A stretch of 27,428 bases of DNA from assembly GCA_018296165.2 (NCBI GenBank), contig JACKQL020000246.1, forward strand, positions 1-27,428, read 5' to 3'. Of the stretch, positions 10,819-20,228 are shown piece after piece. The first letter of the stretch is position 1. Each line of letters opens with the position of its first letter. The DNA is from Termitomyces sp. T153 (lineage: Eukaryota > Basidiomycota > Agaricomycetes > Agaricales > Lyophyllaceae). The notes under the pieces were generated by a model. It had not been told where the DNA came from. It worked only from the letters and a program-made list of their open reading frames with translations, and ran no database searches. The translations under genes and the position numbers were made by a program.

Positions 10819-10939
10819 ATGTCTGCATTAACCCTGCACACACATCCGACAAACACCCCAATGTCTACGACCAGCCCATGCCTGGAAACCACTATGATTC
10901 ATATTGCCCCACCCAATTTGCCAAGGCACATTGAGTTGT
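10819..10939 (+). pseudogene. Gag N-terminal stub of element D
   Basis: ATG at 10819 is placed as the gag start of F (20 nt after the PBS against 19 nt in F) and the first codons read ATGTCTGC in both. After a small frame disruption, a Tyr/Pro-rich stretch resembles F's Gag residues 18-45 before a TGA. The same stub and stop occur in AB, so the shortened gag existed before these two copies were made. Confidence 0.55.
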
Positions 10940-11389
10940 GGATCTGACACAAAATGTCCCTTCCGCCCCAGTTACATCCATACAATGGCTCTATCCATGG
11001 ACACCCTCTTACAGCTCCCACACACCCCCACCATCTCTGCCAGCTCCACCCCTCACAGAGGCTGACCCCGACATCACCAAAGCTTCACGCAAAACCCCAG
11101 CAACAATTCAACCCAGTGCTTGACAACTTCTCTGACACTGCACCCTCACCTCTCTAACAACAATAGCAAAAACCTTGCCGTGGTAAATTGCTCACCACAT
11201 GAAAGACCAATTGCCAACCTCACCCAAGACAACAACGAGACCTCTGAGAACACGATCCCTGAACCCTGCCTTTGGACCCTCCAACCCACAGCAGCCCCAT
11301 ATGCCATCAGGAACAGACCCAGCAGGTTCCTGACAATATTGAGTCTGCCCACAACCCTAATAGCAGAACCCCGCCACCAGATCATCCAA
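10940..11389 (+). other. D interior without a gene
   Basis: Proline/threonine-coding, low-complexity sequence matching AB's interior. I see no domain motif and no long conserved frame. Confidence 0.5.
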
Positions 11390-11597
11390 TTAATTCGAGG
11401 CTGCCGAGGATGGAAACAGGTGAGAGATGAGGCATTGGAGTAAGGTGAGAGGGATGAAAGGAATCTGATGATGAAAGAGACTTGATGCAATCTAGTGTGT
11501 GATTTCTGTAGGAAAGAAATAGTGCAATTTCTTGAGTCCTAAACTAGTTCTCGAGAATCGGTTTTTCCTCTCTTGAGAAGAGGGGCCAAAACTCAAG
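11390..11597 (-). repeat. Split direct repeat B2
   Basis: 208 bp closely matching B1 (11961-12171). Both contain the 10-bp palindrome TTCTCGAGAA (11548-11557 here). Confidence 0.9.
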
Positions 11598-11673
11598 GTA
11601 ACTACGAGGGACTAGGGAGTAGTGCGATAATTACTTTGGTAGAGTGAATGGAATGAGTAGGGATGGTGGGTGG

Positions 11674-11960
11674 GAGATAAGAACACATGACGCAAAGAGT
11701 AACTATGCGATGGCGCTGCGAGCGCAGTGTGAGACAAGTAAGAATAATATGTAAATGGGGAACTTACCTGCAAGTGCAGTGTGAGACGATAGAGGTTGCA
11801 CAAAGCGCCCACAGGTTCTAATATACGAGGTAGAACAATGAGACAAAGGAAAAGGGGTGGCCAGTGGCTGGTGACCAGGGCCGTATATGTGAGTGTGATG
11901 AGTGAAAGGTCTTCACCCAAATTAACCATGGGCAACTCCATCACACTCTTGCTTGAACCA
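11674..11960 (-). repeat. Split direct repeat A2
   Basis: 287 bp matching A1 (15911-16197), directly adjacent to B1. The 76 bp between A2 and B2 (11598-11673) have no partner elsewhere in the window. Confidence 0.9.
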
Positions 11961-12171
11961 TTAATTTGAGGCTGCCAAGGATGGAAATGGGTGAGAGATG
12001 AGGCGTTGGAGTGAGGCGAGAGGGATGAAAGGAATTTGATGATGAAAGAGACTTGATGCGATCTAGTGTGTGATTTCTGTGGGAAAGAAATAGTGCAATT
12101 TCTTGAGTCCTAAACTAGTTCTCGAGAATTGGTTTTTCCTCTCTTGGGAAGGAGAGGGGCTGAAACTCAAG
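11961..12171 (-). repeat. Split direct repeat B1
   Basis: Matches B2. Its outer edge overlaps the final codons of the recombinase frame, whose natural stop would be the TGA at 12169-12167. Confidence 0.9.
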
Positions 12172-13279
12172 CCAAGGCAGTGTAGTCCTGCAGAGCCAGA
12201 GGCTTGAAAGGGGCTAGGTGAGTATGGGCCATGTGAAGGAGGGAAGAGAGGTGAAGGATACGAGCAGGGTCGTTTTCGATGTAGAGTTTGTAAGAGTCGC
12301 TATGCTACCTGCCAAGGAGCTGAATTTTGTAGTCCGAGTATTCTGTGGCCGCTGTGGTGGAGGTGGCACCATGTTGAAAGCTGTGACCTGTGAAGGGGGT
12401 GGGGTTGATTCCCGCCGCTGAGAGTGCATCTTGAATGGTGGTGACAAAGCGTGTGTAGGATAGTGCGCTGCCATTGGGCTGCTCGAATAGAGGGGCATTG
12501 CCATCACAGGGGAGTTCAGCGTACATTGCTTTGAGTGCTGTGACGGGGCAAGATGGGCGGCCGTGGGCTGCTGCCATTGTGATGGTGATGCCTTTACAAA
12601 AGGGGTTGGTTTTTGAGGCTGGGAGGGTGAGCCAGACATGCGTGGCACTGGTGAAGTCAGGCAGGAACTGGACAGCGCTCTGAGAGAGGTGGAGGCTTGT
12701 GCTAAACTTACCCCCTTTGCCAATGGTGAATTCCCTGCTGCAAAGGAGGCCAGAGTAGGTGACGCAGCAAGCGGCATAGATGGCAGTGTGGCCGGGAGTG
12801 ATTCCTGGCCTGAGGTGGGTGAGTAGGGTGGTGAGGATGGGGAGGGTGATAGGCTGGACTGGGCAGTGGTCCCGTTTGCTGTGGAAATGCTTGATGCCCC
12901 AGAGTAGACGTTGGACAAGGGGGGACTCCATTGTGGTGAAGGGGAGGTCAGCGTCGACGTGGAGGGAGCGTACCAAGGCCAGATAGGCCTTGATGGTCTT
13001 GGGTTGAATTTGTAGGCCAAGGCTTGCAACCCAGGAGAGGATGGTGCGCTGAGAGGCTGGGAAGATCGAGCCGTCGGGGTTGTAAAGGCCATTGAGTTGG
13101 GCATGAAGGATGTACTGGCATTGACCAGTGGAATAAGTTCTCCTTGTGCTGGCAGCGAGCCTGTGCCATAAGTAGAAAGTGACAGTTTTGGGGTGATGGC
13201 GGTTTTGCTTGTACCACCAAGCCAGAGGCGCTTCGAGGTGGGTTTCTGATTGAGCCAAGGCACAATAGTGAACATGCAA
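12167..13279 (-). pseudogene. Tyrosine recombinase of the Ngaro-like element, inactivated
   Basis: This enzyme would integrate the circular DNA copy. Recognisable parts are the N-terminal core-binding region (STRRTYSTGQ), the first catalytic box (YSGLLCSREFT), RPSCPVTALKAMYA, the second box (FTGHSFQHGATST) and the C-terminal segment SDSYKLYIEND that should carry the nucleophile tyrosine. The box-I arginine is Cys and the HxxR arginine is Gln. A TAG at 12307-12305 replaces the Trp of the LGRW motif and cuts off the tyrosine. All three are changes expected from C-to-T decay. The upstream join to RNase H is frameshifted near 13260. Family assignment is firm; function is lost. Confidence 0.85.
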
Positions 13280-14939
13280 GAATAAGAGAAACGGGAAGCA
13301 GCATCAGCGATTGAATTCTCAGTAGAAGAAAGCCACTCAGAAGAGAAGGAGAAATCAAGATGGCAGGCCAGGGCTATCATGTGCTTGACGAGCTTCATTT
13401 TGGTGGCAAGCATATTGACTTGTTGCAGATTGTGTGAAAAACAGCCTCGTTGTTGACGTGGAAGACAATGTGGCAGCCTGTGAAAGACTCACCCCAACAG
13501 AGGATGGCATGGACCACTGCAAACATTTCCTTGACCTGGATATGTGCACTGCAAAGGTGGCAAGGGCAGCATGCCAAGAACCATTCGGTGCCAAGATGAC
13601 CACCTAGACCCTTGGCTCCACTGGCATCTGTAAAGATGTCAATGCGATGTTGTGCCGGCAAGATGAAGCAGATGCTGTTCCAGTGTGGAGCCACTGAGCA
13701 CCACCAGCTGATGTCATTGCGTGTGGCCTGGGCTATGTGGTGGGAAACAAAAGGCCCAGAGGGAAATGACACGGCAAAATCGTAGAGGCCACAAAGGAAG
13801 GCACGGGACATGGGGATTACCTGCAAGGTGAATTGCAGGAAGCTGGTCAGCTTGTCGAGGTCATGGCATGTGCAATGCTTGCGCATGCTCCAGTCAGATA
13901 TCAGGCTCAGTAGATAATCAAGCTTTTCTGGTAGCAGACAAACCTCCATGGCTATTGAGTCGAGCTCAAGGCCTAGGAATTCTATCTTGGTGTCTGGACT
14001 GACAATTTTTGAGGGTTGGAAGCTGAGACCAAGCTGAGACCCAAGATCAAGTGCCCAGTTGAGAGAAGAGTGAATGAGCAAAGCTGGTGTCTCTGGCATG
14101 AATATGCTAAGGAAGTCGTTGAGGTAGTGGCGGATGTGGGCAGGGACATTGCGCTGGAGGATCCAGTGCAAGGCTTCCGTGAAGAGATTGAAAATGTATG
14201 GGGCTGAACAGGCACCAAACACGAGTACGAGGTCGGGGTAGTACCTTCCTAGCCATTCGAAGCCGAGGAGAGGCCAGTCCTGCTGCTGGACTGGGATGTG
14301 ACGGAAAGCAGATTCTAAGTTGAGTTTGAGCATGAGAGATCCTGGGCCTGATGCTATCAGGTCGTTGATTGCGCAATCAATCGTGTCATACATGATTGAG
14401 GCCTCAGAATCAGCAATTCCATCATTTACGGAGCTTCCCTTGGGCCACAAAAGATGGTGGATGTGGCAGATTTTGGTCGAACGTTTGCGGGTGACTGCCC
14501 CAATAGGCAATGTGCAGAAGTTGTCAAAAGGAGGTGACGTGTATGGACCTTGCATTTGCCCATGGTTGACTTGTGTAGTGATGTCTTTCAATATGGAGTC
14601 AATGGTAGAAGGGGCAGAGAGGGCAGACTTGAGATTGATGCCATTGTAGCTTACAGACCGATCACCCGTGAAGCTGATGTTGGCACCAACTTGTATTATT
14701 TGAGATATTGTACGTACAAGGGTTGGGTCTGGGTAATTGCATAGGTAATGGGACCATGCCTGCTCATTAAGGGATGAGTGGACATGGGGAAGGTGCGAGA
14801 TGTCAAGTAGGGGGGTGTTAGCATGAGGAGAAGTGTTGGGACATAATGGAGGGAGTGGGAGGTTGGGAGCAAGTGGTACCAGTGATGTAAAGCCGGGTGA
14901 TGAAGATAAAGCACCCATGGAGGGGTTTGGGCAAGACAC
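13280..14939 (-). pseudogene. Reverse transcriptase and RNase H of the Ngaro-like element, inactivated
   Basis: The frame from 14939 carries DIRS/Ngaro-type RT motifs: LKLNLESAFRHIPV (normally K-D-x-x-S-A-F-R), FGACSAPYIFNLF and YLNDFLSIF (normally YLDDFL), then RNase H (IDIFTDASGAKGLGG, VKEMFAVVHAI). A frameshift near 13435 moves the last RNase H part to another frame, where SSTENSIADAASRFS is seen. Both RT motifs carry Asp-to-Asn changes, so the polymerase site is lost. It follows gag by 36 bp and precedes the recombinase, the usual order in this family. Confidence 0.85.
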
Positions 14940-14975
14940 AATGGAATGGGAGCAATGACTTGCCCACCCATCTGG

Positions 14976-15878
14976 CTAATCTTTGTGCTGGTGTTTCCCA
15001 TGGTTGAGCTTGCCGCACGTGGCACAAGAGTGTGGGTGGCCCCAGGGACAAGGGCTGGTTGTGCAGCGCCCGTCGTTGAACTTCCTGCACACTTTGCCAG
15101 GGTTCGATGTCAGTTTGTGAGCTTTAGGATGCTTGGAAGGCATGGATTTCCTGTGCACATAGACATGTTCTGACAGGAGGTCATTGTCACGCTTCCCCCA
15201 TTGAGAGAAATCACCCACCACTATCTCTGTGCGACGACGGTTGAAGAAGACCACGTGGTAGTCATACACTGCCGACCATTTGTATTTGGCAATGAGTTTA
15301 ATGAGGTGAGCCATATACCGAAAGAACGTGCTCATAGCAGACACATTGCTGATGTGGAAAGACAGGATGTCAAAGTAAGATTGGAGGGAGATGATCACGG
15401 AAAAGGGGGTTTTGGCCTCCCTGGCCACTTGGTTGCTGACCTTGAACTGGTTGGTCGAACCGTTGAAAGTGTAGGCTGTCTCTTTGTCCCAGTTTGTGGG
15501 GTCGAGTTTGTGCAAATCTGAGGCTTTGAATTCATGGGTGATGATAGCCACAATGACTGCCATGTCAACGTCAGGAAAATGGGTGTGAAGGGAGAGGGAA
15601 GCAGCGGAGGATGCACCGTTGATTCCAGTGCCGGGGATTGGCGGTACAAATGTGCTTGCCTCTGAGGGTGCAGCAGCCAGTGATGGGGAGGCTGCGGGAG
15701 ACGCGTGTAATCTAGACATGAGATCCTGCATCAAGGATCAGAGTTCTGCCTGAGATTTGCGCAGCATGCTCAGTTCTTCCGAGATCGAGGCGTCAACTGG
15801 AGGCATTGTGTTGACTGGGGGACTAGGAGAGGCTCCTGCAAAACGTCTGTCTGAAGTTCTGAGCGTTTGTGGGGGCAT
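14976..15878 (-). pseudogene. Gag-like protein of the Ngaro-like element
   Basis: From an ATG at 15878 (MPPQTLRTS) the frame runs about 300 codons with one TGA at 15740-15738, where CGA (Arg) is the likely ancestor. The N-terminus is a probable short coiled coil (ISEELSMLRKSQAEL). The middle is an uncharacterised capsid-like helical region (YFDILSFHISNVSAMSTFFRY). The C-terminus has a cysteine/histidine cluster, C-x7-C-x4-C-x3-H, then HSCATCGKLNHGKH. Such clusters are common in the first ORF of fungal DIRS/Ngaro elements and probably bind RNA. Confidence 0.7.
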
Positions 15879-15910
15879 GCATGATCGAGCACATGCTGAT
15901 AGATTAGATT

Positions 15911-16197
15911 GAGATAAGAACACGTGACGTGAAGAGTAACTATGCAATGGCACTGCAAGCGCAGTGTGAGACAAGTAAGAATAATATGTAAATGGGGAAC
16001 TTACCTGCGAGCACAGTGTGAGACGACGGAGGTTACACAAAGTACCTGCAGGTTCTAATATACAAGGAAGAACAATGAGACAAAGGAAAAGGGGTGGCCA
16101 GTGGCCGGTGACCAGGGCCGTATATGCGAGTGTGACAAGTGAAAGGTCTTTGCCTGAATTAACCACAGGCAACCCCATCACACTCTTGCCCGAACCA
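15911..16197 (-). repeat. Split direct repeat A1
   Basis: The 5' end of the Ngaro-like element, matching A2. It should hold the promoter. A GTATATG-like AT-rich block is present but I cannot place a start. Confidence 0.88.
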
Positions 16198-16626
16198 CTT
16201 TCACACCCATCCCCAAGAAAGTCTACCCTCCAAAGCTAGCCCTGCCACCGACTGGAATCAAACCCAACCCAGCAACCCCATCCACAATGACGCAAGATTC
16301 CAAGACCAATGCTACCCCCCAATTACAGAACCCACTTCTGGGATCAGTTAGGACCCCCCAGTCAACTCGGCTGTCACCTCCGCCAACAAATGAAGGGGCC
16401 CCAACACCTCCGACCTGATCCTAACAACTCCGGAACAAGACCAAGAAATCCCTGAGCTTCTAGGCGGTCAAGAAAGGGAATGGCTATGCACTCCTGCCCT
16501 GCTGCTTGAAGCACAGCCCAAAGTCAACGAGGAGAACCATGGCACCCCGACTCTCAATGAAGAACAACTCCGGACCCCACCCACTACTTCAGCACCTGCC
16601 TACTACCTCAACACCTTCTCCCATAC
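16198..16626 (+). other. D interior after the Ngaro insertion
   Basis: Matches AB at about 4450-4750 (opposite strand) without a recognisable gene. It ends at CATAC (16622-16626), the left flank of F and expected left copy of F's target duplication; the right copy is outside the window. Confidence 0.6.
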
Positions 16627-17019
16627 TGTCACGACCCGCTCCCTAGATCCCTAGACACGGCCCCCAACCCCTCCCGATAACTCCCCGGAACCCCGCCCAC
16701 ACTTTCGACGCCCACACTGGGCAACTCCGACGCTTCTCCGGCAAACCCCGACGGCAACTCCCTATCCGTAGCCATCAACACCCCCTTGAAACCTTCCCCC
16801 ACCATTCCTGGACACGTCATACGTCCCCGACCCCCTACCCTAGTTCACCCGACCCATCCCGGAGTGCCACGACGCCCCGGAGCGGCCGCGCCCCCAACTG
16901 ATCCCATCAGAATACCGCCGCGGCCCGAACTTGGGTTGTACCCGACACCCGTCGACTCAGCACAGCCCCGTTGACCCCCGCCATCACATCCGCCGCCCTC
17001 GGAGGCACCCAGTAGTTGG

Positions 17020-17027
17020 TATATAAG
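17020..17027 (+). promoter_or_regulatory. TATA box of F
   Basis: TATATAAG, 32 nt before the A at 17052. It would drive the genomic RNA encoding Gag and Pol. Confidence 0.8.
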
Positions 17028-17051
17028 TCATAGAATAACTCCTCGAACCCT

Positions 17052-17064
17052 AGTCTTGATATTA
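17052..17064 (+). promoter_or_regulatory. Predicted transcript 5' end and self-primer
   Basis: AGTCTTGATATTA is a perfect reverse complement of the PBS at 17615-17627. Pairing stops at both borders (T at 17051, C at 17065), so the complement matches what a transcript starting at 17052 would supply. Confidence 0.75.
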
Positions 17065-17614
17065 CATTTTACCGGTTTCCTATGTTTCGTCTCTCGTCTC
17101 GTCTGTATTTCTGTTCCTAGGTTTCGAATCTATCTTTTCTCAGTCTCGTCTCGTCTCCGTCTCGTCTCGACTGTACATATTTCCTTTGTTCCCCTGAAGT
17201 TCCCTTGCTCCCTACATCAGTACGAACTCCGCGCATGCGCCACGACCTGAACATTCCTAACGACAACCCCGGGCCTCACTACCCGCTCACCCCGGAACCC
17301 ATCAAGCCCTGGTAATCCCCTATCCAACCGACCCCGCCCCCCCAACAGCCGAGAAGCCTCCGCCTACCCCGCAATCCCCTTGTGCGTCCGCTAACGAGCT
17401 CCGACACCCACCCCGGGTCAACGACCAGTACCTCCGGTCTTAGACCCCTCTGAATCACTCCGGACCTACTCGGGCCGCTATCCCTAGGGGCCCCTCGCAA
17501 GCCTTCCCCACCTCCGCTCCAACCCCGGGCGCCTGGTTATAAACGCAGGACATCGCGTCCGCCTAGTAAGGACTCGCCAGTGTACTGAGCCACCGTCGTC
17601 AGCGGAACCTGACA

Positions 17615-17627
17615 TAATATCAAGACT
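17615..17627 (+). other. Primer-binding site of F
   Basis: TAATATCAAGACT starts at the first base after the LTR. It pairs with 17052-17064 over all 13 bases. I see no convincing match to a tRNA 3' end. Confidence 0.85.
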
Positions 17628-17646
17628 CCCCCTTACCCCGTTCTCG

Positions 17647-20157
17647 ATGTCTGCGTTCAACCCCGCGTACAACCCAGTCGGTTACCCAACCGACGCCTAC
17701 GGCCGGCCCATATTGGAAAATTCCTACGCCCCATTCTACCCGGGCCCCTTCACGGACCAATACGTGCCCCGTCACTGGACCCCTGACCCCAACCAGGTGT
17801 TCTACACCCCCTCCATCAGCCAGGGAATACCCCCGGGCTGGCGCCGCCCTCCCGCATTCCACGCCGATGGCAACAACCCCCGTATCAACCCCGGAGGATA
17901 CTCCGCAGCACCCCCCAACCCCGCCTACCTTCCCCCCGCCCATTATTATGCGTATCCAATCCCCGCTGCAGCCCCAGCCCCTCCGGAAGCTACGGATAAC
18001 TATTCCCCACCCCGCCCACCATTCGCCGTTCAAACCCCTCCTTCCCCCAGGCAGCAGAGGATCGAAGCCTACGCCCAGCAACGCGACGAAGTCCTCCGCT
18101 TCCTTCGCCTGTCCCCTGCGGAATTCGCAAGGCGTACCCGCACCTTCCTTACCAGCCTAGGCTACCCCGACACCTCCGCAACCCCGGAGGTCTGGGCGGA
18201 CCGACTCCTCGACTTCCACGAACGCTACCTGCAAGGGAACCTCCCGGAGAATACGCAAGGCACCCTGGGCCTTGACGAGAACTTACGGAACAAGCTCCGC
18301 GCCTTGGTCGAAGAAATCCACACTAGCCCGAACCCCCGCCCCTTCGAAGATCCCCTGGATCCCGCCCGCTCCTTCCACGTGCAACGCGAGGAACCCGTCG
18401 GGACACGAAACGAAGCCCCATCTTCCGTTCCCCGCCAGCAGGAAGAACTCAACGCGGCCTCCAGCATCTTGAGGAATCTCAACCCCGCGGGGGGGCTGTT
18501 CGACCAACCCGCCGCCCACACCCTGGCCCTCTCCGCCCGGCCCCGGGCCAGCTCGGTGCCCAGCGCCTTCCGAACCTGGGACCAACCCGCCATCCCCGAA
18601 ATCCGCTCCCAACGACCGTCCCTACGCGTCGACGACGACAACCGGACCCTCTCCTATATCGACGAGCCGGGCAACCCCGTCGACGAACACCCCCCGCGCA
18701 ACGGGCCCCAATGAGACCGACCCCCCCATTTCGACCTCCGCGCCCCTCGTAGCAATGCCCCTCCGCCCCGTCCCAACGCCCCAGTCCCCCCGCGACAGCC
18801 CCTGGGCCCCGGGGCGCCCCGACCCCCTCTGTCCGCCAACCCCTCTCGTCCCCCGCCCGCCCCGATGCCTAACCCCCCCAACGACATCAACTATTTCGGA
18901 CCCCCGAATCCCGGAGGACCCTCTCCCCCTCGATGGGCCCCAGGACCTGCCCCGGGTAGTGTAGGTCAAAACCCCGGTGGGGGACCACCCAATGGCGGAC
19001 CCCCGGGAGGATGGGGCCCGGCGATGGACAACTTCCCCCCCCAGCGCGGAAACGGAAACAACTACTACTACTACTACAACGCCGGACCCCCACCCCGAAC
19101 TCAAAATTCGCAGGACGACACCCGCGACGCACTGGCCCAGGAAGGAAAGCTCGACATCCAGAAGCCCGAACCCTTCACTGGCCGCGACCCCCGGAAGTGG
19201 CGAATCTTCCTGACCCAGTGCTTAACTATGTTTCAAGCTAAGCCCATCACTTTTCAGCTTGAGAGCTCACGAGTAGCCTTCGCCGCATCATACTTACAGG
19301 GCATCGCTTTCGACCACTACACCGCGCTACTCCGGTTCGACCCAAACAATCCCGTACTCTCCCATTGGCTCGCTTTCACTCAAGAGTTCTCGAGTAAGTT
19401 TGGCGTCTTTGACACCGTAGCAGAGGCGGAGGAAAATCTCTTCAACCTCCGAATGCGCGACAACGAACGCTTCACGACCTTCATCGTACGGTTCGAACGA
19501 GAGGCCTACGAGACCGGCTGGAATTACAACGCCCTCCGGTTCGCCCTCCGTCGTGCCCTGCCCCAACGGATCAAGGACGTCCTTCGCCTCGCGCCCAAAC
19601 AAACCACCTACGACGGGTACAAGGCGCTCGTTACCCAGGTCGACCAACGTTATTGGGAAGATCGCAGCGAAAACACGGCGCCCCGGACCTCGTGGAATAC
19701 TTCCGGTAACACCAACTGGCAGACCGGAGCAACCAATGGCATCCGACCCTCCATCCCCGCTAGCCCTGCTAACCCCGCACCCCGCTTCCCCCCGGGCCGA
19801 GGAGTCCCCAACACAAATCGGCCCCCGGGACAGCGACCACCCGCCCAGCTCAACACCGCCGACCTCCACGACACCCCAGTACCTCCGGATACCAATCCCG
19901 ACGACCGCGACGACATCCCGGACCCCGCCGACGATCAGGAAGCCCTATGCGCAAACAGGATCCAGGACAGTCAGTGGATTGACGTGCCGGAAGAAACGCA
20001 GGAGAAACGACGGAAGGAGGGTGCGTGCATCCTATGTGGTGAGCAGGGACATTTTATTCGCAATTGCCCTAAACGACAGGTGATGGGACGCGCCGTGTGG
20101 ACGATCGACGGAGAAGACTGTAACTACCAGTTCACGGAAAACGAGTCGGCGGTTTAG
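17647..20157 (+). CDS. gag: Gag polyprotein with one in-frame TGA
   Basis: Gag forms the virus-like particle and binds the genomic RNA. One frame of 836 codons after the ATG at 17647 is interrupted only by TGA at 18712-18714; the ATG at 18865 reopens the same frame for 430 residues. The first part (355 residues) is rich in Pro and Tyr, with a helical middle (QQRIEAYAQQRDEVLRFLRL), and I know no domain for it. The second part has the retrotransposon capsid region at about residues 96-266 (PFTGRDPRKWRIFL, FGVFDTVAEAEENL) and a zinc knuckle C-x2-C-x4-H-x4-C (residues 388-401, CILCGEQGHFIRNC). The sequence between the two parts is open and similarly proline-rich, so they were, or are by readthrough, one protein. 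CAA-TGA-GAC could be a decayed CGA. Confidence 0.88.
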
Positions 20158-20228
20158 GTCTGGAAGACACACTAGACCGTGGACCACATCCCGACGTCTT
20201 CTCCGCCCCAGCCACACTTCTCCGCGCA

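Larger units (their letters stand above)
11390..16197 (-). mobile_element. Ngaro-like tyrosine-recombinase retrotransposon
   Basis: On the minus strand the order is repeat A1 (16197-15911), gag, RT with RNase H, tyrosine recombinase, repeat B1 (12171-11961), repeat A2 (11960-11674), repeat B2 (11597-11390). A1 matches A2 and B1 matches B2, which is the A1-ORFs-B1-A2-B2 split direct repeat known from PAT and Ngaro elements. No DDE integrase, protease or adenine methyltransferase domain is visible. Absence of the methyltransferase favours Ngaro over PAT/DIRS. Catalytic residues of both RT and recombinase are mutated, so the copy is dead. No clear target duplication is seen at the junctions with D, as expected for insertion by a tyrosine recombinase. 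Confidence 0.85.
8458..16626 (+). mobile_element. D: non-autonomous LTR element, interrupted three times
   Basis: D starts with TGTCATGACC inside the RT of P. Its parts are LTR 8458-9417 plus 10589-10786 (split by solo LTR C), PBS 10787-10799, gag stub 10819-10939, interior to 11389, a Ngaro-like insertion (11390-16197), then more interior to 16626, where F inserts. The interior matches AB but not F's pol, so D belongs to the AB family. Its antisense gene and 3' LTR should lie beyond F, outside the window. The flanking GTAAG at 8453-8457 is the left half of its expected target duplication. Confidence 0.8.
16627..17614 (+). repeat. 5' LTR of F
   Basis: 988 bp, TGTCACGACC...CGGAACCTGACA. It has a TATA box at 17020-17027, predicted start at 17052, and a pyrimidine-rich TCTCGTCTCG segment (17078-17170) early in the transcript. 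The last bases form GTCAG(17599-17603)/CTGAC(17609-17613). Its end portion (CGCCTAGTAAGGACTCGCC...) is shared with LTRs A-D while the rest has diverged. Confidence 0.95.

Noticed and set aside
12214..13413. A 399-codon Ser/Pro/Thr-rich frame on the minus strand
   Set aside because: Only its first 60 or so codons hold real protein (end of RNase H, NSIADAASRF). The rest is a shadow of the recombinase in the neighbouring frame.
17078..17170. Repeated TCTCGTCTCG blocks that look array-like
   Set aside because: Simple pyrimidine-rich LTR leader without spacers of constant length; not a CRISPR array and present in both LTRs of F.
17615..17640. tRNA-primed PBS
   Set aside because: The bases do not begin with TGG, the usual complement of a tRNA CCA end, and match the element's own transcript start perfectly.
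19060..19078. (TAC)n microsatellite
   Set aside because: It is a short run encoding Tyr residues inside gag, with no sign of separate function.
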